DNA of 64,000 nucleotides from Ophioderma brevispina (Eukaryota > Echinodermata > Ophiuroidea > Amphilepidida > Ophiodermatidae), in assembly GCA_023653785.1 (NCBI GenBank), contig JAMKCH010010309.1, positions 1 through 64,000 of the forward strand, given 5' to 3'. Below the pieces are notes generated by a model. That model was not told the DNA's origin. It worked only from the letters and a program-made list of their open reading frames with translations, and ran no database searches. Of the stretch, positions 23,162 to 35,240 are shown one piece after another. The position numbers and the translations under genes are program-made. Position 1 is the first letter of the stretch; each line of letters starts with the position of its first letter.

Positions 23162-24060
23162 CTATATTATATTCCTTAGTTTAAGTTCATGTTTAAACAA
23201 ACATATGACATTAGGGTGTTTTCGATACTTGTATTTACTCACACACATTTTTGCAATTGCTATAACCTTATTTATCAAATTGTTGTTTTTGATATTCGCT
23301 TTAGAATAGCCAAATAGAACATTGAATATTGTTAATTCTATTTTGGAACCTAATATTTTATTAACAATTGTTGTTAACTCTTTCCATATTAACTGCACTT
23401 GTTTACAATTAAAGAGAAAGTGCTCTATGTGATCTTTTTCTTTGCATGTCTCACACAGTTCTGAATTTGCTTTTCCAATCTTAAATAACAAAATATTTGT
23501 AGGATATATATTACTGACTATTTTCAAATTTAACGTTTTTAATTTTGGTTCTTTAATAGCATACACCATATTAGTCCATATTTCATTCCATTCAAAATTA
23601 TGATTTGGAAACTTTTTTTCCCAAAAGTGTTCACTAATTGGTCTAACAACTAGTTTTGAAACCATAACATTGCGAATGAGTTTCGCTGTACATTTCTCAA
23701 TTGGAAAGTAGGTCGAACTGACGTATAAACCAATTGATGATTCACCACTAGTGTTTGTCTTTTTTCTTTTCTTCCAGTCTCTTGGTATTGCCGATTGTAA
23801 GATACAATATTCTATTATGAAACTACCCGTCTTTTTAATTTTAGTACTTAATTCATCCATCGATAATAGTACGTTATTTTCGTTTAACAAACTTGAAATA
23901 TGTATGAAACCTGCTTTGATCCATTCTTTAAAATAAAGTGGCTTACCCCCTGATTGTATACATACGTTTTTCCATATAACTTCTTTACTAGTATTCTCGA
24001 TATCAACTTTGCTCATCACAGATTTTGTTGAAAGCCATATTTTAATCAAATTATGATCAA
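23162..24060 (-). pseudogene. L1/Tx1-like LINE, C-terminal end of ORF2 (intact 295-codon frame)
   Basis: The minus-strand frame 24049-23162 is the longest clean frame of the window. Its composition is that of the region after the RT domain in L1/Tx1-type ORF2 proteins. It includes WNEIWTNMVYAIKEPKLKTL, then the zinc-knuckle-like CETCKEKDHIEHFLFNCKQV (C-x2-C-x6-H-x3-H-x4-C). A hydrophobic tail with YKYRKHPNVICLFKHEL follows. The frame ends at a natural stop followed by AT-rich sequence. The catalytic RT and the endonuclease are absent, so this is a 5'-truncated but relatively young copy. Confidence 0.75.
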
Positions 24061-24255
24061 ATTCATCCGTCGATTTGTATTAGTTTCATAATAATACACT
24101 TTTATATCGGGTGACAAACTGTTTTAACGGAATAAACTAGTATTTATGTTTATCCCATATATTTGGGTGATAGGCTGTGTCAACAGCAGCTCGGAGGCCA
24201 GCCCCCATAATCCTTTGCTCGCGAACCATATTATCGACGGGTAATGGCGTGATGA

Positions 24256-24717
24256 GGGCGCACACCACAAAATAACGCTCCCATTGAAATACACGCTAAA
24301 TGGACTTGAAATAAGTTCAAATTTAAACCCCACGTGACATCATATTTGATGTTTTGAAGATATTTCTATATCAAAAAAAGATGAACATTTTTAAAAATCA
24401 TGGTAATTTGATACCGATACAGGATAGAATTCGAGATACAGGCTTGTGAATAGCGCCACCACTTTTTCTAACCGACACGTAAAACCCTAGCCGTATCGAG
24501 CAGGAGTACTTCGAGAGGCCAATTTTGTTTGTAGATTCAAATTTATATTTCTGATTATTTCAAGTATAGAACACTGTCGCACTATTCAGTTAAATATTAA
24601 CAGTGACACCATCAACAATATTACGCACCATGCCACACCAATTTGCTTACAATCACGGTATGTTTTTTACCGGAAATACCACCATTACACAAAACGCGGA
24701 GTGATTTAGTGGTGTGC
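24256..24717 (+). repeat. Dispersed repeat, direct copy 1
   Basis: It matches 26139-26564 in the same orientation and order: GGCGCACACC, GCTCCCATTGAAATACACGC, the AAACCCCACGTGACATCA block, TTTGATACCGATACAGG, GAATTCGAGATACAGGC, the GTAAAxCCxTAGCCGTATC block, and a GCGGAGTGATTTAGTGGT end. It is adjacent to the L1/Tx1 fragment. Confidence 0.85.
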
Positions 24718-25214
24718 TCCTGTAAATACAATTTTTTAGTTTTCTTATTTTCATAAACATTGACTCATTCTAGAAAAAGTGTTACTTATTATTAATATAT
24801 TATCCGATTTGAAAACTAGCCTTTGAAGTGAACAGTCACAGCAGATAAGGAAAATGCCGGAAAATGCGCTCTTTTGAAAATTGCAGCTAGCTATGTGTAT
24901 GCCCAATGCCAGTAGTGGAAATTGTGTTAAGCGTTTTATGAAAATCATGCGTCGAGAGTGCGAAGAGTGAGAGCAATTGAAACATTTTGTTGAAAACAAG
25001 CAGCGGATGCAAACCACAAGCTCTAGGAAGCGATTTCATGGTGCCTAAGCTTCGGCCCCCCCCCCATCCCCTTAACAGCATCAAAACCGAAAAAAAAATG
25101 ACTATGTGGCGGCGCACGAATGCTCGATAGCCCATTTTCACTCCCCACTCTTCCTTCTCACGGTGGGGATAATTGTTGGGAAGGCTAGGTTAGATAGACT
25201 TAAGAAGGAAGTTG

Positions 25215-25440
25215 AGTTGGTGATAAGGAGTTAGGGTTAGGATTAAGGTTAGGTTAGGGATAAAGCTAGGGTAACGATAGGGTTTGGGTTTGCGAGTCGG
25301 TTAGGGTTAGTGTTTGAGTTAGGGTTAGGTTGGGTTAGGGTTAGATTTGGGGCCTCTAGGGTTAGATTAGGGTTAGAATTAGGGTTAGGGTCGGGTGACG
25401 ATGGTTAACATTGGGGCTGGGACTAGGATTAGGGGGTGAG
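25215..25440 (+). repeat. Degenerate interstitial telomere-like (TTAGGG) repeat
   Basis: GGTTAGGGTTAGG and variants (TTAAGG, TTGGGTTAGGG, GATTAGGG) fill the interval, with irregular spacers. TTAGGG is the ancestral metazoan telomere unit. The degeneracy and unique sequence on both sides show this is interstitial, not a chromosome end. Confidence 0.8.
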
Positions 25441-26138
25441 TAAAAGCTCCGTGGAAATCCACGCAAAAGTTACCTACAAGATGGTAAGGTGTATGAACCG
25501 ATTCTGCTCTTAAATGGGCTGTACCGTGATCATTTGAACAAGGTAGGGTCAGAGGCGAGCCCGTTTGGAGACTTATAAGAAATTAAATTATCAAATTATT
25601 AAATGGTATTACAACATCACTTAATATGCAAAGTCCACAGTGATATTTCTTCCACCATGCGGTCTCTTGGGAATAGAATAGGCAGTTGATGACAAAATGC
25701 CGTTATTTGGCTCTTACATGGAGGGTTAATAAGGATGTTCGCTTTGAAATTGAAGGCATTACCGCGAAGGAAGATAACAGGGTTTTTTCTTTTTTTAATA
25801 TTAATATGTTGAAAATAAAAATTCCACAGAACATTGCAGCGCTTTCAAGGAACTTTCAATTTTTTGATGCCAGCAACATAGAATATTGACAAAACGCCAC
25901 TTTTAACCAAAAAATGGCCAAAAATGAAACAAATCATGTTAATCCGTAAAAATTGCTGGGTAAGACGTTTTGAATGATTTCTTGGACCAAAGTTCTAAAT
26001 ACACGCGAAAGCTTCGTTTTAGACAAAAATAGAATTTATTCTATATAAAACACTCACTTTTGGGGCCTAAATTTTGCTGTATCTGCATGAAAATCACAAT
26101 TTATGAAGTGATGCACATTCCCATACAGCGATTTAGAA

Positions 26139-26564
26139 GGGCGCACACCCACCAATAATGCTCCCATTGAAATACACGCTAAATTGACTTGAAAGAAGTT
26201 CAATTTAAACCCCACGTGACATCAAATTTGATGTTGTTTTGAAATTTTTTATTTTTACAGAATTTTGTGATAAACAGTTTTAAAAATCAGTGGAAACTTT
26301 GATACCGATACAGGTAGAATTCGAGATACAGGCTGTGAATAGCGCACACTTTTCCACCGACCGTAAACCCCATAGCCGTATCCTAGCACGGCAGTACTTC
26401 CGAAGGCAATTTTTTTGTAGATCAAGTTTATTTATTTTCTGATATTCCAAGTATAGAACATTTCTGCACTATTCATTTAATAGTAACATTGACAATCACA
26501 ATATCTAAGGTTTTAACCGGAACTACCCACCATTACACAAATTGCGGAGTGATTTAGTGGTTTG
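26139..26564 (+). repeat. Dispersed repeat, direct copy 2
   Basis: This is the partner of 24256-24717. Compared with copy 1 it is shorter by about 35 bases. Many differences are one-base gaps or gains in short runs. The 64-codon frame at 26542-26736 starts in its last bases and is not a gene. Confidence 0.85.
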
Positions 26565-28120
26565 TACCATGACTTCCATTTCTTTCTTGTCGCCGGGAAG
26601 GTACATCGGCGGTCAATCAAGTTGTATCCACACAGACAGGCTATACGCTAGAGTACACGGTAACGAACGGTACCAAACTCACTGCCACATGAATTTGAAA
26701 TTGCCAAGTCAAAAAGAAAATAAACATTATGATTGAAAGTCCGATTTTCCTAGCCCCGGTGCTAGCCTGACAAATCAATACATCCTTGCCTAGACTCACT
26801 CGCCCAGTCTCAACTTCAATCCTAGACTCAAGTTACCGTCCCCAGTTACATGCCCAAGTTGCCGCCTATTCGTGGTAAATCTTACCAAATGACCCAACAA
26901 ACAGTTATACAAATAAGTAAAAATGCTGGATATATCCACTGAAACTTGTAATTACTAGAAATTTATCTTTAGAAGTAGGGAATCATGTGGCGAAAGCATT
27001 ACGAAAGTACGAGTGGAATTTGTAAACACAGAGCGGATACCCAGTTGTGACGTAAATCATGTAAATAGTCTCATATTACGCGTCGTTGTTTTAATCATAC
27101 CACTGGCGGACGTTAGAGGAGCCTCCACTCAATTCCTGTTCGCTCAATCGTACGCTCTAAATGCCCCACAGTTGATACCAGCTTTCTGGCTGGTTTCAAG
27201 AAATTCTGAAGATGATGAAGAAATATTGAAAATACTGTTTACACAAAGAAGCGCATAGCAATCGAGAATCATTTCTTGATCGTTCACAAACTATACATTA
27301 GAAATTCCAACCCATAGACTTAAGCGCAGCTCTCGATAATGTAAAGGGCGTTTTTGTTGTGCGGAACTATGACTACGTTTTATTTCTATGAGAGGTTCCC
27401 GGTGGCACGGAAAAAAAACGAATTTGTAGGCGAAAAGGTACTTGGTAAGGTCTTCTGAGCCGTGTTGCTGTGTTGTCTAAGAAAAACAATTATGTGTGTG
27501 GAGAAGTAACCTATTAACTCCCCTACACTTTCGCCTGATCCGCCCACCCCACACACGCACACACACACACACCTCTTACGCACACACCACACACAACGCG
27601 CCGCACCACACACCGCGCGGCGCGAGAACAACACACATAACATTACACACAAACAATGCGTACTCCGCATGCCTGCCATGATGCACACCTGACACACACG
27701 AGCATACCTTGCTTGAGAGTAAATTTTTTTAATATCTCCAGGCTGCTTTATTAAATCGGACGGTCTTGGGCACCACTACCTATGGCTAGGGTGTATTTCT
27801 TCTCTTGGACAGTGATAGGGCTTACTTTAATCTGTCGGTGACACCTAATGTCAGTCTTGGCGAGTGAAACTGCGAGTTTGTTACCCTTGCATGGGGTTTA
27901 AAATCTATTATATAAATTAGATAGAAAATAAAGAATTACAATATAGTTTGTCGTGATTTCAAGCTTTTTGTAGACGATATTCGTAAGAACAAATACGCAT
28001 CTTAGAGGACCCTCCATTTAAGTCTGCTCTCGGCGGGCCCAAAGAACCTTGCATGTTGACCTTGCGCAGAGTCACACAAAATTTTGATGTTTTTTTTTAA
28101 TTTGTATTGTCAAATGCTTT
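26565..28120. other. Unassigned stretch with a CA microsatellite
   Basis: A (CA)n-type tract with interruptions lies at about 27548-27640 and accounts for the frames seen there. The 81-codon frame at 27013-27258 has no motif. No element ends were recognised. Confidence 0.4.
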
Positions 28121-28858
28121 TTCAAATCTGATGATGCCACTTTGGCATCCTTGCGCATTTTGAGATAGGGTAGGGGGTACATTAACAGGGGTAAAAGTTG
28201 TAAATGATTCATAATGGGTTAAAAGGTGTATAAGTCATGTGTCATTGTCCTATGGATTAAAAAAGGTATAGTGTTTGCTATATCTAGGACGTTACCTTTA
28301 ACCATCAAGTCTAAACATGGTTCATAGTCATCCTGGGGTAAACAAATTATAATGCCACATATTCCTTTTCAAATGGGCTCATTCTTCATTCTGTTTATAT
28401 TAATGTCAATATACAGGTTACAAACACCTTTGTTGGACATTTGGGTATAAATAAGGGGGAATAATGGAGAAGGTCCACAGGGTCTATTGGGGGTTCATCA
28501 TTTTAGGTCTCTGTTAGATACCTTTAGCAATGATTGACATGCGGTAAAATGTTTATTTTCTGTTTAATCATTCCCATACGAACAATTTGAAAGACAATTT
28601 GAAAGCAATGGAATCGTTTGTAAATATATTTAATCCCATGATACCTTGAACAAATTTTTGTCTGTAGTGTAAACACACAAGGTTTGCCGGTATAGCAAAC
28701 TATACTTTTTTTTAAACCTTTAGGACAAGATAAGACACTTCTATACATAGTTCAAATCCAAGGAGGACCTTTACAAATTTTACCCCTGTTAAATTACCCT
28801 TCCTCCTATCTCACAATGGCTCAATGATGCCAAGTGGCATCATCCAGAAATTTGAATC
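28121..28858. repeat. Long palindromic (foldback) element, copy 2
   Basis: The arms begin TTCAAATCTGATGATGCCAC on the left and end GTGGCATCATCC...TTTGAA on the right. Each terminus contains a small palindrome (GATGCCACTTTGGCATC). Paired internal blocks are: GAGATAGGGTAGGGGGTA with TACCCTTCCTCCTATCTC-like sequence, ACAGGGGTAAAA with TTTTACCCCTGT, and GGTATAGTGTTTGCTATA with GGTATAGCAAACTATAC. No coding capacity is seen. It shares the GG(ATTCC/ATTAA)AAAAGGTATAG arm block with the element at 1186-2110. Confidence 0.75.
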
Positions 28859-29739
28859 AAGGTCCAATTTGCCTAGAACCATCAAACAATTTTTGTGGGC
28901 CCCGCTTGCCCGCAAAGTCATACTGGGTCGAGCACTGGACTATTACGAATATTTGGAGATTGGCCGTCTCCTGCAGCGTGCTTGATTTTCTTGTAACGAC
29001 CCCCTATTGGTTAGGCCAAAATTACTCGTGTAAAGTAATAGTTGTATGTATAGTAAAAGTCAATTTATGCTAAGAAGTATTCTATTTCCTTTTTTTTTTC
29101 AGGTCTTTCCCGGCACCTATTGTTTTCTTAACGTTGGGTGCGAATTCATAAATATGCTCAGGGTAATTTAGGGTAAGTCAAAATACATGCCGTTCCTATT
29201 GTTTCGAATTGTTATTTTATCAGCAGGTTAAATGTTCTGTAAAAAAGAATGTAATGACAAACCATAATATGTATGGCAAAGTTTAAATACTCTCGTATAA
29301 ACCGATAATTGAGTGATTTATGTTTAGAGATGTCACGAAATAGTCCTCAAATTAATGTAAGCTACGTGTAACCTTCCATTGAGACCAGAAAGGTGTTAAA
29401 GGCTAGTGTCTCTGATGTGGTTGCGGAAGGGGAGTAAAATATCATACAATCAAACGGATTTGATAAGAGCGAAGGCGCCTTCTCAACAAGGTCAAAGCGC
29501 TTTAAAAAGAGAGACTTACTATTAAGCCTAAAACATAGTAATACAACAGTATTGTAAAAGAGGAACCATAGATAATTACTTAAACATCAAACTATAACAT
29601 CAAAAAAGAAAACAGCTTCACAATTCACTATCATGTGAGGCAATAACAAAAAAAGTAAACCTAATTTAAGCACACGATCAACTCTTAGGATAGAATGAAA
29701 TTTTAGAGGGCTTTCTAAGCAATGGACTTGAGGGCGAAA
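28859..29739. other. Unassigned stretch
   Basis: No protein-like frame continues through it. A CAAAGCGCTTTAAAAAG block near 29490 resembles the AAAGCGCTTTTACA block of the SINE-like repeat at 11955 and may be a fragment of it. Confidence 0.3.
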
Positions 29740-31790
29740 CTAAAGATAGGCAAAGGTTTCCATAGCTAAGGGGCCGCTTGCTGAAAGGCCTGTCACCCAC
29801 TGCCTATTTGTGCGTCGGAGCAGTGAGGAGCATCTTGTCATCTGGCAGATCGCATCGTGGCCTGCCAGGAATATACAAAGAAGGTTTCGGATAAAAAAAC
29901 AGTAAGATGGGGCAATTGTCGCGGAAATGCCTTGTACGTAGAAAGCATAACTTAAAGACACGCACATCACTAATTGGTAGCGCAATGGACTCTTTCAGGA
30001 TTGGTGTGGCTGTGTGTCCCTTCTACAGATCTGAACACCCAGCTGGTCTGCTCTATCTGTGGGGCAACTCTGAGTTTACTCCGTCTCTGTCCTGGCGCGA
30101 CATTCCATAACAAAAGGATGGGCATAGGCAATGCAGATAAACAGTGAACGGACGAGCTGATGACAACTCTCAAATGTGATTAAACGGCGGATCCGGTAAA
30201 TATTGCGAAGGTTGAAGTTAACAGACTTAATGAAGACCTTTACTGTTCATCATATACATTGTCTGATCAACACGACACCAAGGTTTCAAATCTGCCGAGA
30301 CTGGGGAACATAAAACTGGCCCGACCCTGATGGTAATATTTTTTGAGGCGACTTGTGTACTAGGATGAACATGCGATGGAAAAATTCTGTTTTCATCATT
30401 CAATTTGAGTTTGTTAGCAAGCGCATCCACTCCTTATTTCACTCAATACAAAGAGAGAGACTTTTGACAGCATGTTTGGCTTCACCATCATCTTAGGATC
30501 AAATGTCATAGAGCTGGCACATCATCAGCATACATGTGGTACGCAATATTGTGCTTCCGGATGGATTGATTCATACAGTATGTGTACATTATGTAAAGAG
30601 AGGCCGAGCGTACACAAGACCCTGAGGAAGACTTAAAAAGAAGGGAGAATTATGCTTTTGAAATTGAGTACCCCAATGCGCAACGAAAAGAGTTGCGGTT
30701 CTGCAGGTAAGACCGAACCACTGTAGTCATACCTTGAATTTTGAAATATCCGTACTCTCATCAAAAAATGGCATGATCAGTAGTATCAAAAGCTGCAGAA
30801 AATCTAGTGGGGCAGCACAATAGCAACTGGCTTAGCTGTTGTGAATTGCATTGAGGATATCGGTCATGACACGCAGAAGTGCCGTTCAGTGCTGTGTCGT
30901 TTCTTTGTAAGCTACTGAAACTAAATCTTCTCATTTAAGTCATTTGAACAAGATGATCCTTTATCAGGGCACTCACTATTTTCTCCATGACCTTAGACAC
31001 GCAGCTATATTTGGACACAGGGCGATAGTTTTTGGGCACCTCTTTGTCTAGGGAAGGCTTTTTGAGAATGGGTGTCACGGCAGCTTCCCCGGATTAGCTG
31101 GGAAAACACCAGCGCGGATAGACTGGTTAAGAGGCATTGTTAATGGCTCAGCCAGAGTTTGTTCAACATTCTCTCTTAAGAAGCAACCAATGAAAATGGT
31201 GTCTAGGAACATGATTTTGATGGATTGACATATCACTTGGTTACCTCTCATAGTGGACTGGAAAATCATGTATTGGAACGGTCTTATCAAGTATTGTCTC
31301 GCTTGGATCATTTCAATGCGAGTTGGACCTGGATAATTATCACGGTCCCGTCTGATTTTGTATACCTTGTCTTCTGAAAAAACTTCTGGCAAATATCTTA
31401 CGTGCAGGTGGTCAGTAGCTTAATTACAGTTAAGGAAGCTTGTTTATTTTTGGAGTTCAGAAGCTAACATGGTTTTGTTGTTAGCTTTTTCTAATTGTTC
31501 TCTGTAATAACCTCCTTAGGCATATGATAGTGTCCAGTCATGCTGATTGTACAGTGTAAGCCTCCAGATCAACACTATTTCTAGTTTTTTGTACCCATTT
31601 TCTCTCTAAACTTCTACGTTCACGTCTGGCATCATCGATATCTTTATTAAACCAAGGTTATCGTGGTCTAATAATGCGTGGAACGCTGTTGAGGAGGTGC
31701 ATGGGAATCGAGTACACTAATTAAAGACTCTCAATGTACGCAAGCCCTCATCACTGAGCCGCTTCACGCGGTCAAGAACTGCCAATCATG
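29740..31790 (-). pseudogene. CR1-like LINE reverse transcriptase, 5'-truncated and frameshifted
   Basis: Minus-strand reading gives landmarks in order. First is the linker before RT (a PW-x(3)-DIDDARRERRSLERKW-like segment near 31600-31650). KKPSLDKEVPKNYRPV follows near 31050, then [25 protein letters not shown] near 30790, and MYADD near 30510-30530. SSPVSADLKPW-like post-RT sequence comes next, and finally RTNRQWVTGLSASGPLAMET near 29770. The order is exactly that of CR1/L2-type ORF2. Stops and frame changes occur throughout. No endonuclease was seen upstream of 31790. Confidence 0.8.
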
Positions 31791-32049
31791 GATGAGTATG
31801 CCATTTGAGAAGACGTCCTTTTCAATTTGCTTTTATATTTCTGATGGTGCACATAACAGGTGTTTGTTCAGATTAATTTTTATTCCCATTCAAATCTTAT
31901 TTACAAAGAAAAAAACAAGCATTAACAGATGGAGGACGCCGCTAAAGAGCAAAGCTCGTATACAAGTGCAGGACGCCCTGATAATATAGTTACTTAACTT
32001 AAGATTATCTTAATGAGGAGTGAACTATAAGTAGAGGCCCTGCTCGTGT

Positions 32050-35000
32050 TTAGAGAATTCGTTCAAGCGGCAAATTTCAAAAGGCAATTTGTGTCGCATA
32101 ATATAAACATTATCAGCACGGTTGGTAAAATACACGACAGGGTCTCAAAAGACGGCAAAACAACCAGAAGACAAAGGACAATAGGTGAATGACGCGGACC
32201 GACAAGAACAGGTTGCAAGCAGACAATGTTTGGGGTATTGGCAATGGCAACCAACAGATATAACAAAACAGTAGTAGCATTATGAAATTATGATATAAAG
32301 ATATTACATAATCTTATATTACGGTTTGTAAATCTTGCATTAAGAACTTGTTTTTATATTGACGGGATGGAATTCCAGATAATGGACCTTGTTTACGGAT
32401 AGTATTCATTGCTAAGTCATAATTAAAAGCGGCAGGAGTCGGAATCATAGAGATGATCGTGTAGGCATGACCATGTATAGCAGTATTTAACAAAGCATCA
32501 TCAAAATTAGGGGGAAAGGTTATTAACATAAAGGTTATACATCACAAAGACTTGATTAATTTATGATATCATAAATGTTTAGGTTTTTTAACTAGAGAAC
32601 AAGTGGGTGTGACCACGCGCCAAGAGGAATTGGTAGCAAAGGTCTTACAATTTTTTCTGTTTTACTAAATATTGTTTAAATTACATTATTAGAATCGCCC
32701 TCAAATAATATTACAATATATAGGTCGGGAGACATTTGTTGTAAAGTGAGAATAAAGTATTACAGGAAGAATGCCATTTAAGCGAAATAAAATGCCCCTA
32801 TATTTTGAAACAATCTTAGCAAACGTAAGAATTTGATTACGCGCCATGTAGTGACTCATCAACGATAACACCAATGAATTTGGTTTGTGATATTTCGAAA
32901 GTTCACTGCCATCAATAAAAATCTGGGTATTATTATATAAGCGATTACTAATGGCCGATTCTTGAACCAGATAATTTATTTTGTTAACATTGAAGAGATA
33001 CTATATTTACTTTAAACGCAGGTGGAATATTTAGATAACTCATTGTTAACAAACTAATAGTTGCAACAAGATCATGATTGGGACATATTAGCGTTGGTAT
33101 CATCGGCATAATACAAATTAATAATTTGGACGGAAAATGCAATATATTATAAAATAATAAATAGAAGAAGGGTCTCGGCAAAACGGATTCCTTAGGAACA
33201 CCACATTGTAAAGGTACCACCATCAGTTTGACCATCGATTGTAAATTACGATAATTGTTTTCTATTAGAAGGTAAGTCCTAAACCATTCCACGGCTTCCA
33301 CGGACCAATTCCATAATGTCATCAATTTAGTTAAAGAATGTCATAATTGTATCGTATCAAATGCTTTGGAAAGATCCGAGGAATTTCTTTGGGTTACTCT
33401 TTATCAAGGTGAGTGCAATCCATGTTATAATGCCTCTAGTACCACCTGCCATATACGAAGAATATTTATTTCTAAAACCACATTGACTTGAATGAAGTAA
33501 ACCATGATGTGTGAAAAAATTATTATAAAGTCTCTTATGAATAATACGTTAAAATTTTCGAAAACAGGAAGAACTGACATAGGACGATACTATACTAAAT
33601 CAAGATCACCAGATTTGTAAATAGGGACTACTTTAGCTATCTTGAGTTGATCAGGGAACGATACCAGGGCACAGACAATTAAAATGTGACCAAGGAAAGC
33701 GATTATATGTCTCACAGTTTTTAACAATTAGGTTTTATATCATCATAACCTGGGCTTTGGCACAGCTCTAAGAGAAGCCAAATATTAATTACGGCTCATA
33801 CAGTTCTGTTTTGAGCAATAAAAAAAAAAAAAAAAAAAGAAAAAGGGAATTAAGAGGAGATGGAATATTTGAAAAATGGTTAAAGAAACTTCATATGAGG
33901 AATATCATTAGCTAACCCACCTAACGGGACCAATATTAAGTGAAAAATTGTTAAACCCATCAGCAAAAGTCGGATGTTGCATCTCCATTAATGTTGAAAT
34001 AAGTGGGGAAAGTCGTTTTACGATCCCTACCAAACAAATCGTTAAGAATTTTCAAGTTTGTTTAAGATTTTGTTCTGCATCATCAAGTAACTTACAATAA
34101 TAATTTTTCTTAAAGCACGAATGAATTTGGTTAACTTATTCTCTGATTACATAAAGTAACCTATTAGAATCCGTTGGGCGTAGATCTGAATTATGTAAGT
34201 TGTTTTTTGCGGGAGATAGAAGTAAGAATAGCAGAGTTGATCCCCGGTTTAGCGTGTATACGATTGGGCCTGGATTTTGTAGTTACGCCCCTTTGGGGAA
34301 ACAATGATCTAAATATGAGTAATTCTCAAGAAATAACGTATATGCTTGGTTAACATACGACTCTTAAAAATTGGTTCCATTAGTTAGGCTGAATATGTAT
34401 TTACAAATGAACGTATATTGTGCTGGGTACATGAACGCGATTGTGAGAAGTTTTGGCGGGGGGTTATGTTTTAATTGTCATGAGCTTGTAATTTGAAAAA
34501 TCGGAAAATGGTCGGTAATATCGGAAACACAAATACGTCAGACTTACTGCTGTATCAAATACATTGGTAAAAATATTATAAGAGCTTGTGGCAGAATGGG
34601 AATAATTCTAGTTGGCAAACGATCAATAAGTGGATACATATTGTGATCAAAAAAATAGTAGAAAATTAAAAATGATTTTAAACGCTCAGATCATGTTTTT
34701 AGAGATCTAAATTAAATCACGCACAAATATATAATATTTTCATCAATTTCAGCAGAAATTCATATCAAGACATCGGTAAAATCGAATTAATAAGTCATAT
34801 CAGTTTCTTAATGCGGCAGGTATACAGTTCCACAATAATATTCTTAGAGTTAGCATTAATAATTTCAAGAAATAAAATTCAGATGGTCAATAGAGGTTGA
34901 TTGGGAACCGTTACATTAGGTCAGTGTCGAATTTTGTATGAGATGGAGTTGTGTACCATAGATGCGGCGCCACCACTTTCTCCTGTTCTGACGGGTATAC

Positions 35001-35240
35001 TACACCAAGAATAATCTGAAATATCATTAAATTAGAATGATCATCTTTGAACCATGTTTCAAGCATTGCATTATTGAAATTTTTGATTAAAATTAGACAA
35101 GATATCTTCAATGTAGTCCACGATTTTGTTAAAACTACGTGCATTTACATGGTAGAATGGAGAAACGTCTCTGAACAAACATCAACATTAAGAGAACATC
35201 AAAAATATAGTTATCCGGAGTTATCACAACATTAGGTTAA
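32050..35240 (-). pseudogene. CR1-like LINE with endonuclease and reverse transcriptase remnants
   Basis: On the minus strand an endonuclease piece lies at about 35070-34915 (LETWFKDDHSNL and then a YSWC-like segment). RT pieces follow: SVLPVFSKIL near 33560, CGFRNKYSSYMAGGTRGI near 33440-33480, WFRTYL and CGVPKESVLPRP at 33180-33290, YYADDTNANMSQS near 33075-33110, NKINYLV near 32970, and IFIDGSELSK near 32900. Compared with the neighbouring LINE on the same strand the residues differ throughout, so it is a separate family. Many stops make it inactive. Confidence 0.8.
33820..33840. repeat. Poly-A run inside LINE remnant
   Basis: About 19 consecutive A followed by GAAAAAGGG interrupts the minus-strand LINE reading. 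On the LINE strand it is a T-run, so it is not the element's own tail. Confidence 0.6.

Noticed and set aside
25215..25440. Chromosome end
   Set aside because: The TTAGGG-like repeats are degenerate and flanked by ordinary sequence on both sides, so they are interstitial.
27386..27697. Cys/Val-rich 103-codon minus frame
   Set aside because: It is a translation of a CA microsatellite.
28834..29073. 79-codon plus frame as a membrane-protein exon
   Set aside because: It begins inside the palindromic element, and no splice sites or family pattern support it.
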